Shown: positions 46,001-59,350, counted from the first letter of the stretch. The stretch: 64,000 bases of DNA from Rhododendron vialii (GCF_030253575.1 NC_080562.1:26005352-26069351); one strand, 5' to 3'. Numbers and translations are program-made. Notes: generated by a model not told the origin, from the letters alone.

Positions 46001-46458
46001 TCCTCCGGAAACACATCCGGGAAATCGCAAACAACGAGGGGCAACTCCCCACGCGCAGACACATCCTCATCAAGGGTCAAACTCGCCAACAGAGAATAAA
46101 TGGACTCCCGCTCTCGAGACCCACACAGATACGGCTCCAACGATTCCCAACGTTCCCCAAAGAACTCAAAACAAGCACCCCTTTCATTCTGAAAGCCCTG
46201 AACGATGGTGGTCTGACGGAAATGTGGTTGTTGCTGTCTCTGCGTACCCCTGAATGACTGCTGGTCAAACCCATGCCCTGACCCCGGCTGCTGCACAGAA
46301 CCCGACTCACTACGAGCACTTCTTACTCTACGAGGACAATCCTTGGCTAGATGGCTAAACTCTCCACACACATAACACTCCTTCGACCGAAAATCTGCAC
46401 GAAAGTGGCCCGGCTGACAACAACGGTGACATGTAACTGCTGGCCTGGAATGAGCTCC
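43095..46458 (-). pseudogene. pol remnant: zinc knuckle, RT, RNase H, integrase, chromodomain-like tail
   Basis: From a zinc knuckle ([14 protein letters not shown]) the frame passes to RT without a protease. RT has a VDDILIYS box but also changes at usually fixed places, for example RLYIDYR where relatives have Cys-Ile-Asp, and YRDASK for YTDAS in RNase H. Stops lie near 44,797 and 44,785 (at the expected NLRQRRWME stretch) and near 44,548 and 44,535. The same frame is open again through the integrase (HHCC finger [14 protein letters not shown] core [15 protein letters not shown]) to about 43,700. A frameshift near 43,735 and another near 43,540 precede the C-terminal frame (43,475-43,095: LHPxx replaced by [10 protein letters not shown], then GEEPIRILDSRDQVL). 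It cannot make a full protein. Confidence 0.9.
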
Positions 46459-47448
46459 TCAAACCCCGGAAGAAACGGTCGTCGCCCTAACACTCAATTG
46501 ACTCTGAGTTGCAAAAGATGTTTCCCGTGATCGCTTCCTCCCCTGACTCCCAAAAGTCCCCGAAGAACTAGCAGTAAAGGTTGGTTGCCTTGATTCCCAA
46601 ACTCTTCTATTCCTCTGTGCTTCCCTTGGTATCTCAATACTCCTTGCACACTCAACAACCTCAACATACTTTGTCTTCCGTTGCACCGTTACCATCCTCC
46701 TCACAATGTTATGTAACCCCTTCTCAAAACGTCTGCACTTTCTCTCCTCGGTAGCCACTAACTCTGGAGCGAATCGTGACAAGGATTGGAACTTCATCGT
46801 GTATTCAGAAACGGTCATATTACCTTGCACAAGCTTCTCGAATTGATCCCTCAACTGATCACGGGAGGACTCCGGAAAGTATTGATCCTCAAAAAGTGTT
46901 TCAAACTCGGCCCATGTCATATTCTCCACATCCGGCTCATTTACTTGAGCCGCGGTCCTAGCCGCCCTCCTCGCATCCTTCCTACTCTCCAAAATAGACT
47001 CCTACCACTCACTGGCCTCTCCGACAAGTTGAACGGCCACGATACTCACCCGTAGGTCATCTTCAATAATCTTAAAAGCAATGAAGTTCTTACAGATTTG
47101 TGCCAACCAGTGGTTGGCCACAAGAGGGTCGCTACTAGCCCTGTCAAACAAAGGTGGATTTAGACGACAGAATTCTCGCATAGCTACTAAGGCCCGATTG
47201 TCCGCATTCTCCCTAGGAGTAGGTTGCAAAAGGTTAGCGGCTGCAAGTGCTGCAACAATATCCCTAGCAAGAGGGTTCTGAACATTCCGCACCCTCGGAT
47301 TTGGCCTGGCCCCCAATTCTGCATCCCCATGCAAAGCTTCCCCATGCTGGCTAACCTCGTCTTCTAACGGTTCCTCACAGCCATGACCACGGCCACGAGC
47401 ACCCCTATTTCCAGCTCCACCCCGCTTATTGTTGCATTTCGGAGGCAT
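46459..47448 (-). pseudogene. gag remnant with in-frame stops
   Basis: The frame starts MPPKCNNKRGGAGNRGARGR and carries the retrotransposon Gag domain. It has a TAG at 47,002-47,004, where relatives have the second Trp of a WWES motif (TGG to TAG), and a TGA at 46,459-46,461. It continues in the same frame after each stop (MTWAEFETLFEDQYFPES) toward the zinc knuckle. Both changes fit single G-to-A or C-to-T substitutions. Confidence 0.88.
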
Positions 47449-47688
47449 CTAGCTACAAAGGTTAAGAGAGAAAACTATCAACCGTAATATATCAATTATG
47501 AGGTCAAACCCCCAACTTCCCAACACGGGTTAACAACTCTGCGCCACTCTACGATAAGGAAAATGTAGTGCCACATATTCCATGAATGCCAATCACACAA
47601 GCACATGCATGTCATGTAAAATGATTCAATGCTTTTTGAACCCATGAGACTAAGTCTCCCCACGGTCTCGAGGTATTCTAAAACTATT

Positions 47689-47700
47689 GCTCTGATACCA
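47689..47700 (-). other. Primer-binding site (tRNA-iMet)
   Basis: GCTCTGATACCA on the plus strand is the complement of TGGTATCAGAGC and lies 3 bp inside the 5' LTR. Confidence 0.9.
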
Positions 47701-47703
47701 AGT

Positions 47704-49482
47704 TGTCACGCCCTGAATTTTCAACATAATAATAATAATATTTTCAATTAAAATACTTCGCAACAATTCAACGTAATACCCCTAAATACTTTCCATAATC
47801 CATCCAAGAGAAAAAAATCAAGTTTTAAAAGTTTACATTAATGGCACTCCGACCCCAAATTCTTAAACAATAATCCCAAGAGAGTAAGGCAAAAGAATAT
47901 AATTGAAATTACGATTACATCTTCAAAAGGATTTTACAAAAGATGCCATGGTAATTCCTCGTTGTTAGCTTTCAAAAATATGGTCAAATGCACAGCACGC
48001 ACTCCATATCAATGCCCCTGAGAGGTACCTGAAAATAATAATAGGTTGAGCTAGACTAGTCCAGCAGAGAAATCTTTGCTCAAATTATATGCATATGAGA
48101 TGATTTATGCACCGGAAAGAACAATGACAACAGTAAGATTCTCACATGAACCGAAGCAAGGATCTATGACTTGATAACCGACACCGTTTTCACACTTGAA
48201 GCTTAACACTCTCTAAGTTCTCCGCTTTCAATATGTCGAATGTTCTTGATTCCTTTTCCGGGCAAATGGGACCCCGTGCATCCCATATTCGTTCCGGCAT
48301 CACACCGAGCGGTGGATCCATGGATTTCTTGTGCACTTCCGGGCAATTGGGACCCCGTGCGTCCCATTTCCGGCATCCCATCTCATAGTTGTTCCGTGGC
48401 TTTCTTCGTATCGTTCTATTGTTCTAAAACGCAATTTTTCATTCTACAAGCCTCAATACCGTATAGCATAATCCTTCATAAAATATGCCACAATGCTCAC
48501 ATAATAATCTGAATGCATAAACAAAGGAAACAAGTATCATATTCATTTAGTTTTACGCTTATCCTTATTATAACGAGGTCCAAAAAGAGTAGGGACAAAC
48601 AACGAGTCGTTGGAACACAAGCAACAAAGTTTAGAGATGACTAGAATATGATTGGGGAGTGTTAGAGGTGATCGGGAGTCAGTACAATCGACGAATGATC
48701 AATAGAGTTCAAAAACAGTTTTCTTAGTCATTGGTACCAATACCTCAAAAAGTAGGTATTGGTACCAAACCAATCCAGAGAGCAATCCGAGATCAAGATA
48801 TTGATACCTCAAAAAGTAGGTATTGATACCTAAAAAAAATGGTATTGGTACCAAACCAATCCAGATAGCAATCCGAGATCAAGGTATTGATACCTCAAAA
48901 AGTAGGTATTGGTACCACTGCTTGACAGTGGACGATTTGCAGAAAACGAAGAATATGTATAACTTCGATTTCAACCAACTAAAGCACAAATTTGGCACAC
49001 AATCAACCCATAAATATGTAGAGAGAGTAAGAATTCCCTACCTCGCCTTGGAGAACGAAACCCAACGGGATTTGATCGAGCCCTAGGTTTGAAATTCGAA
49101 ATCCTCTAAGAATACTCCTCTCCGAGCTATATCCAACGAGATACGGGCTCAATAACAAGAATGGATGAAGGATTGAAGATTATTTGTCTTGGGTTTTGAG
49201 TGAGGAGTGAAGTTTTGGGTGTTGGAGGAGGAGAGAGAGAGAGTGCCGAGAGAAAGGGAGAGATCGGGAGTGAGAGAGAGAAAGTGAGGAGTATTTTACT
49301 CCTCTACATACACACCCACACATGTATATACTACTCACACTTCAAATTGCACAAGCACTATCCCACAAACAATTCTATCACATTCACCCCAATTCATTTA
49401 AACTCAATAAAACTCATATTTTCCTTATTTAAAATACTTAATAAATCTTTTATTAAGTTTTTCAAAAATACGGGTCCTTACA
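47704..49482 (-). repeat. LTR (5' copy by element orientation)
   Basis: This 1,779-bp LTR has a motif cluster at about 48,732-48,918. It has an insertion of about 30 bp (tctgaatgcataaacaaagg..., near 48,505) absent from the other LTR. Small open frames that recur in both LTRs are not genes. Confidence 0.9.
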
Positions 49483-50182
49483 GCCCTTGGCAGGAAATAT
49501 CTAATTAAGTAGATAGTGAGTGTAAAAAGTCTGATTCTGTGTAATTATGAAAAAGTAACTAGCTAAAGTAGAAAAATGAGTTTTGAGGATTAATTTGATC
49601 CAAAATCAGTTGAGGTTGATAAGGATGCTCTAAGAGGGGAAATACGTCATTACACTTTTTCTGCTTACTTGGGTCAAACGACAATGACTAAACAGGGGAT
49701 GCAAATTGCAATGTTATTTTCGTAGGTCGATGTGTAATTTGTCTTAGATGCAATTAAACCTCATGGACCGTGATGGAGACTTACCCTATTAATTTTAGAA
49801 GGAATTTCTTTTTCAATAGAAGAACCATATTCATTTAAAAAATTTATACGATATCTACAAATTATTACTGAAATACTGATCAGACCATACGACTTTGATT
49901 CCCACCTAAATACAAAAATATAAAGACACAGCTAAGCCCTAACGATATATAGAAAAAGCAAAGAGACGAAGCTGATATCTAGCACCTAAGGAAGAGCCAT
50001 CGCTCATTTCACACCCTTATCAACAAGGATCGGCTTACGTGAAGCTAGTACCCAGACACCAAACACCTCGGGATGGCAAAGCTCCATATCAAAGACATAC
50101 AACATAAAAAATGGATGGAAATCAACAACCTATCAGACTAAATCCGAACAAAAACGAAATAAAACAAAACATACACTCCCCT
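49483..50182. other. Intergenic DNA, no gene seen
   Basis: AT-rich DNA following the retroelement. I find no domain, splice pattern or clear repeat. Confidence 0.4.
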
Positions 50183-50190
50183 TCGTCATT

Positions 50191-50501
50191 CAATGGCAGA
50201 GGGACATAGAGTCAAGGGTGGGCAACCGACTCCACTGGCTGCCAAATTTTCATACAGATAGGTATAATTTTTACTCTATTTTTACTAATTTGACCCTACT
50301 TTAAAATTCATTTTTGCCGCAACCCATATAAGAATTTTGTACTTGGGGAAAAAATGAGTCAAAATAGAATCTCCATCCACAAAATTTCCAAACGTAGCAC
50401 TAGTTTGTTAGTTCCACAAAACAAATTAAGAGTTTTGTTCGTGAATTACACATAATTCAAATTTTCGACCCCACTTATTGAAAATCCTGGCTCCACCATT
50501 G
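50191..50501. mobile_element. Non-autonomous hAT-type element, 311 bp
   Basis: The ends are CAATGGCAGAG and (complement) CAATGGTGGAG. The 8-bp flanks TCGTCATT (50,183-50,190) and CCGTCATT (50,502-50,509) differ at one base. Confidence 0.6.
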
Positions 50502-50509
50502 CCGTCATT

Positions 50510-51119
50510 GAGGGGAGGTTAACATGGTAAAAACCTTTGGTTCAAAAAAATATATGGTAAAAGACCTAAGGGACAGGTTAACATGGCAAAAACCTTTCAT
50601 GACTCTGCAATGGGTGGGTATTAGTCATGGTCCGAGACGTAAAAACTAAGAATGGTCGACTCTGGTTTTATGACATCCAGTTTTTTTTTTCCTGATTGTT
50701 ATGTCATGTGTAGTTTGACAATTGGTTATCACTAGACAGGCTCGAATTGGTGAAGTAGGATAAAGAAGCTTGTGTGGAATCACCGACAGGTCAGGATTGT
50801 TCCTCTTGTTGATTTCGACTCAGAGATACCGCCAGAGATTGTTTGTACTCACTGAGCACGGATGCTTGGCGGAACATTAGCTATTTGGGTCTTCCGTATT
50901 TGATTAGTGGAAGGGCATTAATCTAGTTTATTTGAATGGTACTGCTCACTAGATTGGAGCGGACATGGAGAGGCGTTGCATTATGCTTGTATCGTTCCGT
51001 ATGAGTGATGAGGCAATCACCAGCAACGTAGAGTAAAGAAGCTTGTGCGATTCCACTTGGGAAACCAGTAATGTTTAATTGGTTCCGTTACCCTCGGTTA
51101 CGGATAATTTTAGCATCTC
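50510..51119. other. Intergenic DNA, no gene seen
   Basis: A short direct duplication (acatggtaaaaacctttggttc and acatggcaaaaacctttcatg) lies at 50,520-50,600. Otherwise no supported feature. Confidence 0.4.
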
Positions 51120-54100
51120 TAAACTAAGGTCAGTCAATGAGGAATAGTGGATAAATTTCGAGGAAAAGGTTTCATTTTAAGTCTTGATTAACGAAAACAA
51201 GTGGAAATAAGCCATTAGACATAGCCAACTAACGTTCTGATTATTCCTCCATAAATTCATTGATATGAGTTCGTGCAGTCTTTGCTATATGGTGTACCTA
51301 GAAATGTCAGTTTTTGTTTGGTTGTTGCAAAGAAAAATTATTGTACCATTGTCACGTGATGTTCCAATTCTTCTCTTCACCACACATTGGTGTGATCCTT
51401 ACTGCAAATTATGTTGAGCTCACACAAATGTGGAGAGAGAGTTAGGCACCAATTGGCAATGCCACTGTGGCACTGAATAATCACTTGAGCGTTGGGGATG
51501 TAGTACTCGGTACATGGCACTTTAGGTCTGTGTAGTTAGACGGAAAACATTAATCATTGAGATCATCTGTGCCGAAAAAATGGTGCGCTTCTGTACAGAG
51601 ATGTTTTGGGCCGTTAGATTGTGTGAGTTTTTGTTTATGTATTGAAATTTTTTTGTGATCGAATGGCCAGAAATGCACTTAGTATAGAGGCACAAAGAAT
51701 TTTGGTACAAAGGATTTGATTCTAGAAAAAATGGGAAAGGGACCCTAACTATAACTTTTCGAGCGTAAAAACTTTCCTCCAAAATAGATGTACAAATAAA
51801 ATATTCTAGTTTTGTTGTGAAAGTTCTTGACTAACATGAACATATGCAAGAAAATAAGTTCCTTTTTTTTTTACTTTTTTTTTTTTTTGGCTTGTCCACT
51901 CTACTCCTGCAGAGAATTCACTTTTCATACAAAATTCACACAAAAGTCTTTAACCTCCGCATAATCATTTAACTATTTGAGAATTAACACTCGTGGAGTG
52001 GCAAAAACCGAATTGGGGTGCCTGCTGTCATGCATGTAGGGCCAATCTAGGTCATTCATGCTTAGCAATATTAATGGACAGCTTAGATTGCATCTTGGCC
52101 GAGTAGATCTCGGTCATTCATTACTGTTCGGCTGAGATGCAATCTGAGCCATCCATTGCCGAGCATGGACGGTCCAAATTAGCCCAACATGCATGTTGTC
52201 CCGAAAGAACATCACGCACCCCAAATTCGCAAAACCTCTAAAGAGAAGCCCTAGAGCTCCCCTCTGGGCCGCATAAACCTTTTTTTTTAAATGGAGGCCC
52301 CCTGAGTCTTACATAATTATAAAATAATTAAGGTGTTGATGCGCCATGTCAATAGTAGTGAATAAGTACTAATTGCAAGATTTTTCAATGAGTTGAGTTC
52401 CACATTATACGCTAAAACCGATGGAAACAGATATGATATCACCAATAATTCAATACAAGTGATATCACCAAGTCTAAGATGCTTTACGGAGTCTGATTGT
52501 AAGATTTTTCTAACGAATTCTAGTCTCCAATAATGACACTGAATTGGCTTTGCCAAGTCTTCGCTAACTTTTGTACAGAGTCTTGAGGACATGGCCATCA
52601 TTGATTGCAAGATTTTCCGAATTAGGCCCACATTATAATAGCCTACATTATAATAAAACAAAACAGAGATGGAAAGATGAGGAGATGCTATCCTTGTCTT
52701 TTCTCTGATAATTACTTAAGGCTTCTCCTAGTCTTTGCTGCCTTTATGGACTCCAAGAAATATGCCATGAGTGATCGAAAGATTTTAACGAGCCAAGCTC
52801 ACAATGTTATATCGACAGAACCAACACGGAAAGATGTGGAAAGACTCTTCTCATCAGTTCAATGATAATGACATGTGACTTTGTCAATTAGTCTTTGTTG
52901 CTTTATGGAGTTCGATCTAGTAATATGACCATTAGTGATTGAAAGATTTTTATAGCTGAGTCAAGACTCAAGACCCATCTAACAAACATAAATAGATAAA
53001 GGAAGATTTCTATCGAAATTGATAACTCTTGCGTGCTACCTTGCTAAGTTATTGTCACGTCGTATTCGGTCCTCTAGAGATTAGTCAAGGTACAGACACC
53101 CTAAGATATGGATAAAAAAAAAAAAGTTTTACTTCATGGAATTATGTACTTAAAAATTGCAAACTTTTTTAAATGGGAACTATGAATGAATTAAGTTGTA
53201 TGAAAATTGAAACCTAGTAACTTTTGTAGTAAAAGCTAAAAATGATCTTATAACTAACTTATAATCTCAAAGTTGAAAATAACTGAAACTCCAAAAGTTA
53301 TACAACATCCCTACAACAAGCAGTTTGGATGGTGTAGTATTGGGGAAGTTTTTTGTGATCGGAATTATACTATTGATGAAGCTGTATTCGAAGCTATTAA
53401 TGTTGATTTTCTCTCAAAAGTCAGATATTAATATGGAGGTTGCTACTAGTTTTGGACTTTGAACGTTTTGCTACTACGTACCAAATCAAAACCTTGTTAC
53501 TTGCACATGAAATCGAACCCACACCCGACGGATACGATTTTTATGTACCATAACAGAACTAAATAGCCTTTGATTTCTACCCAAACCCCACTATACATAC
53601 GACAGTACTTGTTTTATTGATCAACAAAAGATAAAAGACCAGATTCTAAAATAAAAGGAAAATCAATCTTTTATAAGCTACCATCATTTCCCACTCAACA
53701 CATTTATTTCAAAATATGTAAAATCTTAAACTTCCACAAGCACAGTACTAGTAACGAACTCTATAATACTAATACTTAAAAAGAAACCAAACAAGGCAAC
53801 ACAATGCCTAAGTTTACAGCAACACAACCTCTTGTTTATACTGCAAAAATAAAGATGATAAATTATAACGTTAGGGACGATTAAAAAAAATAAAGATATT
53901 ACGTTAGGTATGCATACAAAACCGATCGAATAGCCCATATTTCTTAACTTAATCTACCCGTGGGGTGCTGTTAATTTTGAAATTGTAATACCTGACCAAT
54001 TTTGGTTTGGTATAAGAATGTCTCCACTCTGAACCCGAACCCAAATTCAAACTGAATAACGTCCTAAGACTTAATTCATTATCAGATGTAAATAAAGTTA

Positions 54101-54990
54101 TACACATGTTACCCGTCAGTTTCCGATAAAATTGACATACCTAGAGCTAAGGTCGATCAGTCAATGCAAAATAATGAAGAAATTGCGAGGAAATGGGTTC
54201 GTTAAGTTCTGGGACTGTAACGATAAGTATTGCGAAGAGATTTTAATAAGCCAATAGACATAGCAAACTAAAGTTCTAAAAAAGACTGTTGGATGAGTAA
54301 ACACTCTTCTCAACTTTACTGTTAGAAAGTCTTCCTCCTTTTATGACTTAGGGTCCACATTCCTACTCCATCATGCATTAGTATTCAATGCCCCGGGCCC
54401 CGGCCACGTGACAGTATTTCAGACCTCTCCTTCATCACACATTTTTTGAGGCTCAAGACTAAGTATAACGATGAAAGATCCAACAATAATGTAAGGTGAT
54501 GAGAGGCTTGGGGCATTGCCACGTGGTGCCCCGAGAGCACTTAATAAGTGCATATGCTTTTTCTACTTTATGATGTACCAAACTGGTCAATGTCAGTTTT
54601 AGTATGTTTGTTTTTGCAAATAAAACTTACTCGGTGCGCTCGCGATATGGTTACGTGGTGCTTTAGTTCAAAGTCCTTAGCCACCCCACAATCATGTATG
54701 AATCCAATTTATTTGCGAATACAGAGTCAAAGAGATGTAATTTATATTAGAGAGATAATCGTATTATCGTATACAAATTGCAGGCTCCATACGGTTTTTT
54801 TTTGGGTAACTAACAGGCCCCATACGTTATCAAATTCCAGAAGTAAAATCTACTCTAAGAATACGACACATGGAAATCCAAATCAAAATGTTTGGATAGA
54901 TCTGCAACCGTAGCCCCAATTTTGGTTTAGTTGCCCCGTTATCTTAATTCTTTACTTGGAGAGAATTTATGTGTTTCTCCTATTTTGTAG
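51120..54990 (+). repeat. Copy B of the segmental duplication
   Basis: This block is collinear with 25.6-29.3 kb as listed for copy A. It lacks the Stowaway element and the Ty3 fragment. It contains extra DNA at 51,250-52,730, including a ggcaatgga/tcggccgag-rich stretch at 52,020-52,200 where gatctcggtcattca and related words repeat in both orientations (possible foldback). No gene is supported. Confidence 0.7.
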
Positions 54991-57417
54991 GTTTATTGTT
55001 TTTAGATAAGTGGTATTCCATTAATGCTTCTTTATGGAATCGGATTAATTACGTACGTGAATTTTCTGGAGGGTTCTATTATTTAATAATGATAGTAGTA
55101 TAGTACTTAATTGACTTTGTCAAGTCTTTGCCTTTTGGGGTCTTAGGAATTAACATAGCTACCACACTATAAAGATGATTTGAAAGACTATTCTTGTCTG
55201 TTCTTTGATAATGACAAATGGCTTTTCCACACTACACGTCGGTCATGGAGCTAGGGTCCAAAAAGTCATAAACTACTATGATGGAAAATGACGGTCAAAG
55301 ATGTATTTTGATAATTAATATTCATCCAAAGCATACTGAGAACATTTGTTAGTACTAAAAATATTCTTGACGAATATTAATTATCAAAACACATTTTGAA
55401 CCGTCATTTTCCCAAAATATGAACCAGGAGATACATGAAAGCCCATCAATATGGGTGGGCGGATTTTCAAAGGAAAGAAAATGAAAATCAACAATTTTTT
55501 GATGGCCAAGAAAACCAGTGCCGAAAGATGTCGCTCGCGAGGATCCTTCGATTATTAATAAAATCGGTCCCCACGCCACTAGTACCCGACTCTGCTGCTC
55601 CACTTTGTCGGAGTGCACGAGTTTGGCACGTGCTTTGTAGGATTCAGCTTTGGCGGCAGCTTTGTCCGTGATCTTTGCGTCCGAACTCTCTTTCCCTCTC
55701 ACTTTATTTCGTGTTTTTTTTTTGTATGGCAAAAAAGAAATAATATATTAATAATGAAAGAAGTACAATAATTTGAGAGCAAGATAAGATAGTATCACTA
55801 CGTGAGAGTAGCATTCCCAACTAGGTTGGCACCCTACTACACCACGACAATCATATGCTATTCAAGCTTCAAGAATTGACAAGAAATCAATCCAAACAAC
55901 TCCCAAATTACAAGATACACATAATAGCACGCCCAAATTAAAAATCTTGTCCTGATAATAGCACAATCATCCTCCGAGTTGCAAGCTCAATATTACTCAA
56001 CGTTCGCCATATCAACTAAAAATCATTGAAGGTTCTTGTCAACAATCTCTCTTTTGACGCGCCTTTGCTCTGGCCATTGTCACATAAATTCCATGGCTCC
56101 TATAACAATTTTACAATCCAAGGTTTTCTTGGTCTCATGCTACATTCTGTACAGCCTCTAGTATTGTTGTGATACCAAAAAGACGGCATACAAAATGAGT
56201 ACAACCTCTCCATTTCCTGGGAAAAAACGCCTTTTGGAATTTTTATCTATAACACGAGTTTGGAATTTATTTTCAGGTTTCAGGTTGGAATTTTTGCATG
56301 CATTGAAAAGACCAGGCTGCTCTTCATCTCCAGGATTGTTTATAAACTCTTGCTATGTCCATTGTCAATCTGTAACGCAAGAAACCTGGCTTAGTAATGA
56401 CTAATGACTATTTTGTCCTGGGTGGAAAGGTAAGAGATTGGTTTTCATTACCTTTTATTTTTGTTCTTCCATGTAGCATTTTTATTTTTGAAACTTCCTG
56501 AAGTAGAAATTTTGAAAACGCTTCTCGTTCGGATCCAAAAAAAATAAAAAAATACCTTGTCTTTTTCTCATTTGTTTTTATTTTTGTGCGAAAACAGTTT
56601 TTGAGAAAGTATTGAGAACCTTTATTAGAGTTTTCTTAATAGTGACCTTTTCTTTTGATACATTGGGTGTCTGTAACCGAGAAGAGGAATTTTGCACTGG
56701 CAAGACTTGAATATGTGATTTCTTAATGAGGAGTGATAATATTGTGGTCAGCTAGGCTAGTCTAAATAAGTGAGCTTTTTAAAAATTTACATGAAAACAG
56801 ATTGTAAAATAAGTGCTGAAGTGCGTGTTTCTTGACAAATTAAAACAGAAAATGGAACAATTACGAAGTGCGCTTACTTTGAAGTGTTTTTTTTTTGGCA
56901 GGCAACTGCGAAGGCAGTTGAAGATTGGTACCACGACCGATGCCCGTTCCAAAAGATAGATAATAGCACTTATCCGTTCTCCAAAACCTGCCACAATAGT
57001 GAAGAAACTTTACATCCAATCTAAAAAGTGTACGTGGTTATTGTTTTGGACTTCTATCGGGTTAGTGTATTTGAGGTTTGAGGAAAGAAAAACACGGTTT
57101 GTTCTTATTCACCTCGGATCCTTGGGTTTCACGGAAGGTTTGGTTCGGTTCTACGAATACAAATAATCTAATTTTGTGTTAAATTATGAATTGGAACACT
57201 TTATTGTTGATGTGAAGGCTGAAAATTGCCAATAGTTTCAATAGTGTGGGAGGTCAAAATATATTCGCAAACAATCAAGAAAGTCAATGTATACTAGTTA
57301 GAAAAACCAGTGGAAAATACAAGGATCAGCCTTCCAAAGTTACGATCACAAGTTAGAAAATACTTTTAAAAACTTCAGAATCTGGGCAAGAACCTAACAA
57401 GGACATGTTTTCGGTCC
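54991..57417. other. Intergenic DNA, no confident gene
   Basis: One relative of the 218-bp array unit lies at 55,100-55,150. At 55,290-55,410 an inverted pair (aaaatgacggtcaaagatgtattttgataattaatattc ... gaatattaattatcaaaacacattttgaaccgtcatttt) forms a foldback of about 130 bp. A minus-strand open frame at 55,355-55,732 starts with an Ala/Lys-rich stretch (KITDKAAAKAESYKARAKLV) but overlaps that foldback and I do not recognise it. The rest is AT-rich with no feature. Confidence 0.45.
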
Positions 57418-58255
57418 GTGTGTGACTCCCCACATTATACGAATGTGTGCAAGTTTTACAAGTGTGTGTCCCCATCAAAAACTCAAAATGACGGACTGAC
57501 AAAGAAAAGAGCTAGAGAGAGAGAGAGAGAGAGAGAGACAAGCACATGGGATAATCACAGTCAATATATGATGGTTGAACAAAACAATGCAACTGCAACG
57601 TTAAACATCAACAGAGGCGGCATTTTTCAGTTTATTTTTCCTAGCTGTGATCCTAGTAGGAATGTGAAGGCCCGATATACATATGTTGCAATTGCAGTCA
57701 AAACATCGAAGGGATACAAAAAAAAAATACTTTCCTCAACCAAAAAAAGAGACAAAGTCATCTGACTCTCGGATAGCTGACTGCATCGACGTCCTTGAGA
57801 CATCAAGAACCAATAATAGTGATATCACATTTATATGCCACCGGAGTCTCAAAAGCCAAAGGCCATGAGAGAAAAAAATCAACTCTGCTGTCTTGAATCT
57901 AAGTACATTGCACCTTGGATGATCACCTCATAAACGGGAGTAACCATTTCATCTCTGATCCATTTCAGTTGGACAAGTAGAATATCTTCTTCCAACCTTC
58001 CTCTGAGAATGCTTCACGGCATACGAGTCTTTGCCTGCCATTGATAACACAGGGGAACATGGAGCTGATCGAGATTATGCACAGACACTCGAGGAAGGAA
58101 GATTAAACTTCTACTAAATGGAATTAACAGGACAAAAAATGGACAGTGGGTTGCAAAACAAGTCGACAGATAATGCATATCAGAAATTTAAACGTGGATT
58201 ACATTCATTACAAACTAAGTTAACCTTAGGCTTATTTCTGTCCCCATTATTTTTT
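57418..58255. other. Intergenic DNA with an AG microsatellite and possible gene tail
   Basis: An AG run lies at about 57,515-57,538. The open frame 57,418-57,765 crosses it and has no recognised domain. On the minus strand at about 58,080-57,970 short codon stretches such as REAFSEEGWKKIF look protein-like but break at a stop; this could be a relic exon. I cannot name it. Confidence 0.35.
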
Positions 58256-58643
58256 GGGCAAATTTTCGTAGTCGTCCCTCTAATTTTACGGTTGTCTCAT
58301 TTTCGTCCCTCTAGTTTCAATTGTCTCAATTTCGTCCCTGTAGTTTGTTTTATGTTCCAAATTGGTAAAATCGTTAACACCGTTAATGAAACTAACGAAA
58401 AAAATATGATTAAAAAATTAAGCGAACAAAAAAATAAAATCTTCGCACCGGTTCAACCGGATTGAAAATTGGAGCACTTAATTTTTTAATCATATTTTTT
58501 CCGTTAGTTTCATTAACGGTGTTAACGATTTTACCAATTTGGAACGTAAAACAAACTACAAGGACAAAATTGAGATAATTGAAACTAGAAGAATGAAATT
58601 GAGACAACCGTAAAACTAGAAGGACGACTTTGAAAATCTGCCC
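58256..58643. mobile_element. Mutator-type MITE with exact 9-bp TSD, 388 bp
   Basis: The ends are GGGCAAATTTTCGTAGTCGTCC and (complement) GGGCAGATTTTCAAAGTCGTCC. The 9-bp TTATTTTTT is repeated at 58,247-58,255 and 58,644-58,652. The two arms pair almost completely, so both strands show the same small open frame, which is an artefact. Confidence 0.85.
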
Positions 58644-58820
58644 TTATTTTTTCTTGGACAGTAAGAAAAGTTCTTTAACCTAGAGAACTGGGCGAACCTT
58701 TAATACAAGATTGATAATGGTGCTACTAGGGTTATGTGGTTGGATAAGTGGCACCCCTTGGGTATCTTGCAAAGAGATATGGGACAGATTTTGATCTTGG
58801 TAAATCTGTTGTGGCTGAAG

Positions 58821-59350
58821 CAGGGACGAATTCAGAAATATCATTTAATGGGGGCACTTTGTTAAATATAGTGACGAAAATTTATTTTTCTAGTTAACCA
58901 CAATAAGATCGTTACATAATTAATGCATGCAATACAAACTACAAAAATATATAACACATATTTTCACTTAAATTATGTAAAAATAAGAACAAAATCTTAG
59001 ACAAAATTTGAGAGTATGTTTTACATGAACATCGACAAGTTTTAGAATAATCAATATAGTTTTATTAATAATATTATTTTAAAATATTGCTCTTAGACGG
59101 TTAAAAATAAGTACAATTAAGAAAAAATTGATCCAAGTAGACAAATAGTTCGAAAATCAACAAGTATAAATGCACCATATGTTGAAATTGAAACATAAAA
59201 CTAATTTTATATGTATATTTTAAAGATATATGCACTTGTTTATGTGTAGTAACACACTTAATTTCATAATTATGCAAAAATATACGAGAATATAACAAAA
59301 TTATTTTAGCTTCGAGCGGGGGCACGTGCCCCCCTTTCCCTTTGTCCCTG
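58821..59350. mobile_element. Non-autonomous hAT-type element with exact 8-bp TSD, 530 bp
   Basis: The ends are CAGGGACGAA and (complement) CAGGGACAAA. The 8-bp repeat GGCTGAAG flanks it at 58,813-58,820 and 59,351-59,358. The interior is AT-rich, with a G-rich strand near the left end (gggggcac) and its complement near the right end. Confidence 0.85.

Larger units (their letters stand above)
41190..49482 (-). mobile_element. Degenerate Ty3/gypsy LTR retrotransposon (chromovirus-like), protease region lost
   Basis: Two LTRs (41,190-42,947 and 47,704-49,482) begin TGTCA(C/T)GCCCTG and end CGGGTCCTTACA on the plus strand; the coding strand is minus. The 5-bp flanks are GCCAT and GCCCT, a TSD with one mismatch. 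The order on the minus strand is LTR, iMet primer site, gag, RT, RNase H, integrase, chromodomain-like tail, purine tract, LTR. Internal frames are broken by several stops and frameshifts. The segment between the zinc knuckle and RT lacks any aspartic protease motif. Confidence 0.93.

Noticed and set aside
57418..57765. 115-codon open frame with an Arg-Glu run
   Set aside because: The run comes from an AG microsatellite; nothing recognisable on either side.
58118..58607. Similar open frames on both strands
   Set aside because: They are the two arms of one inverted-repeat MITE.
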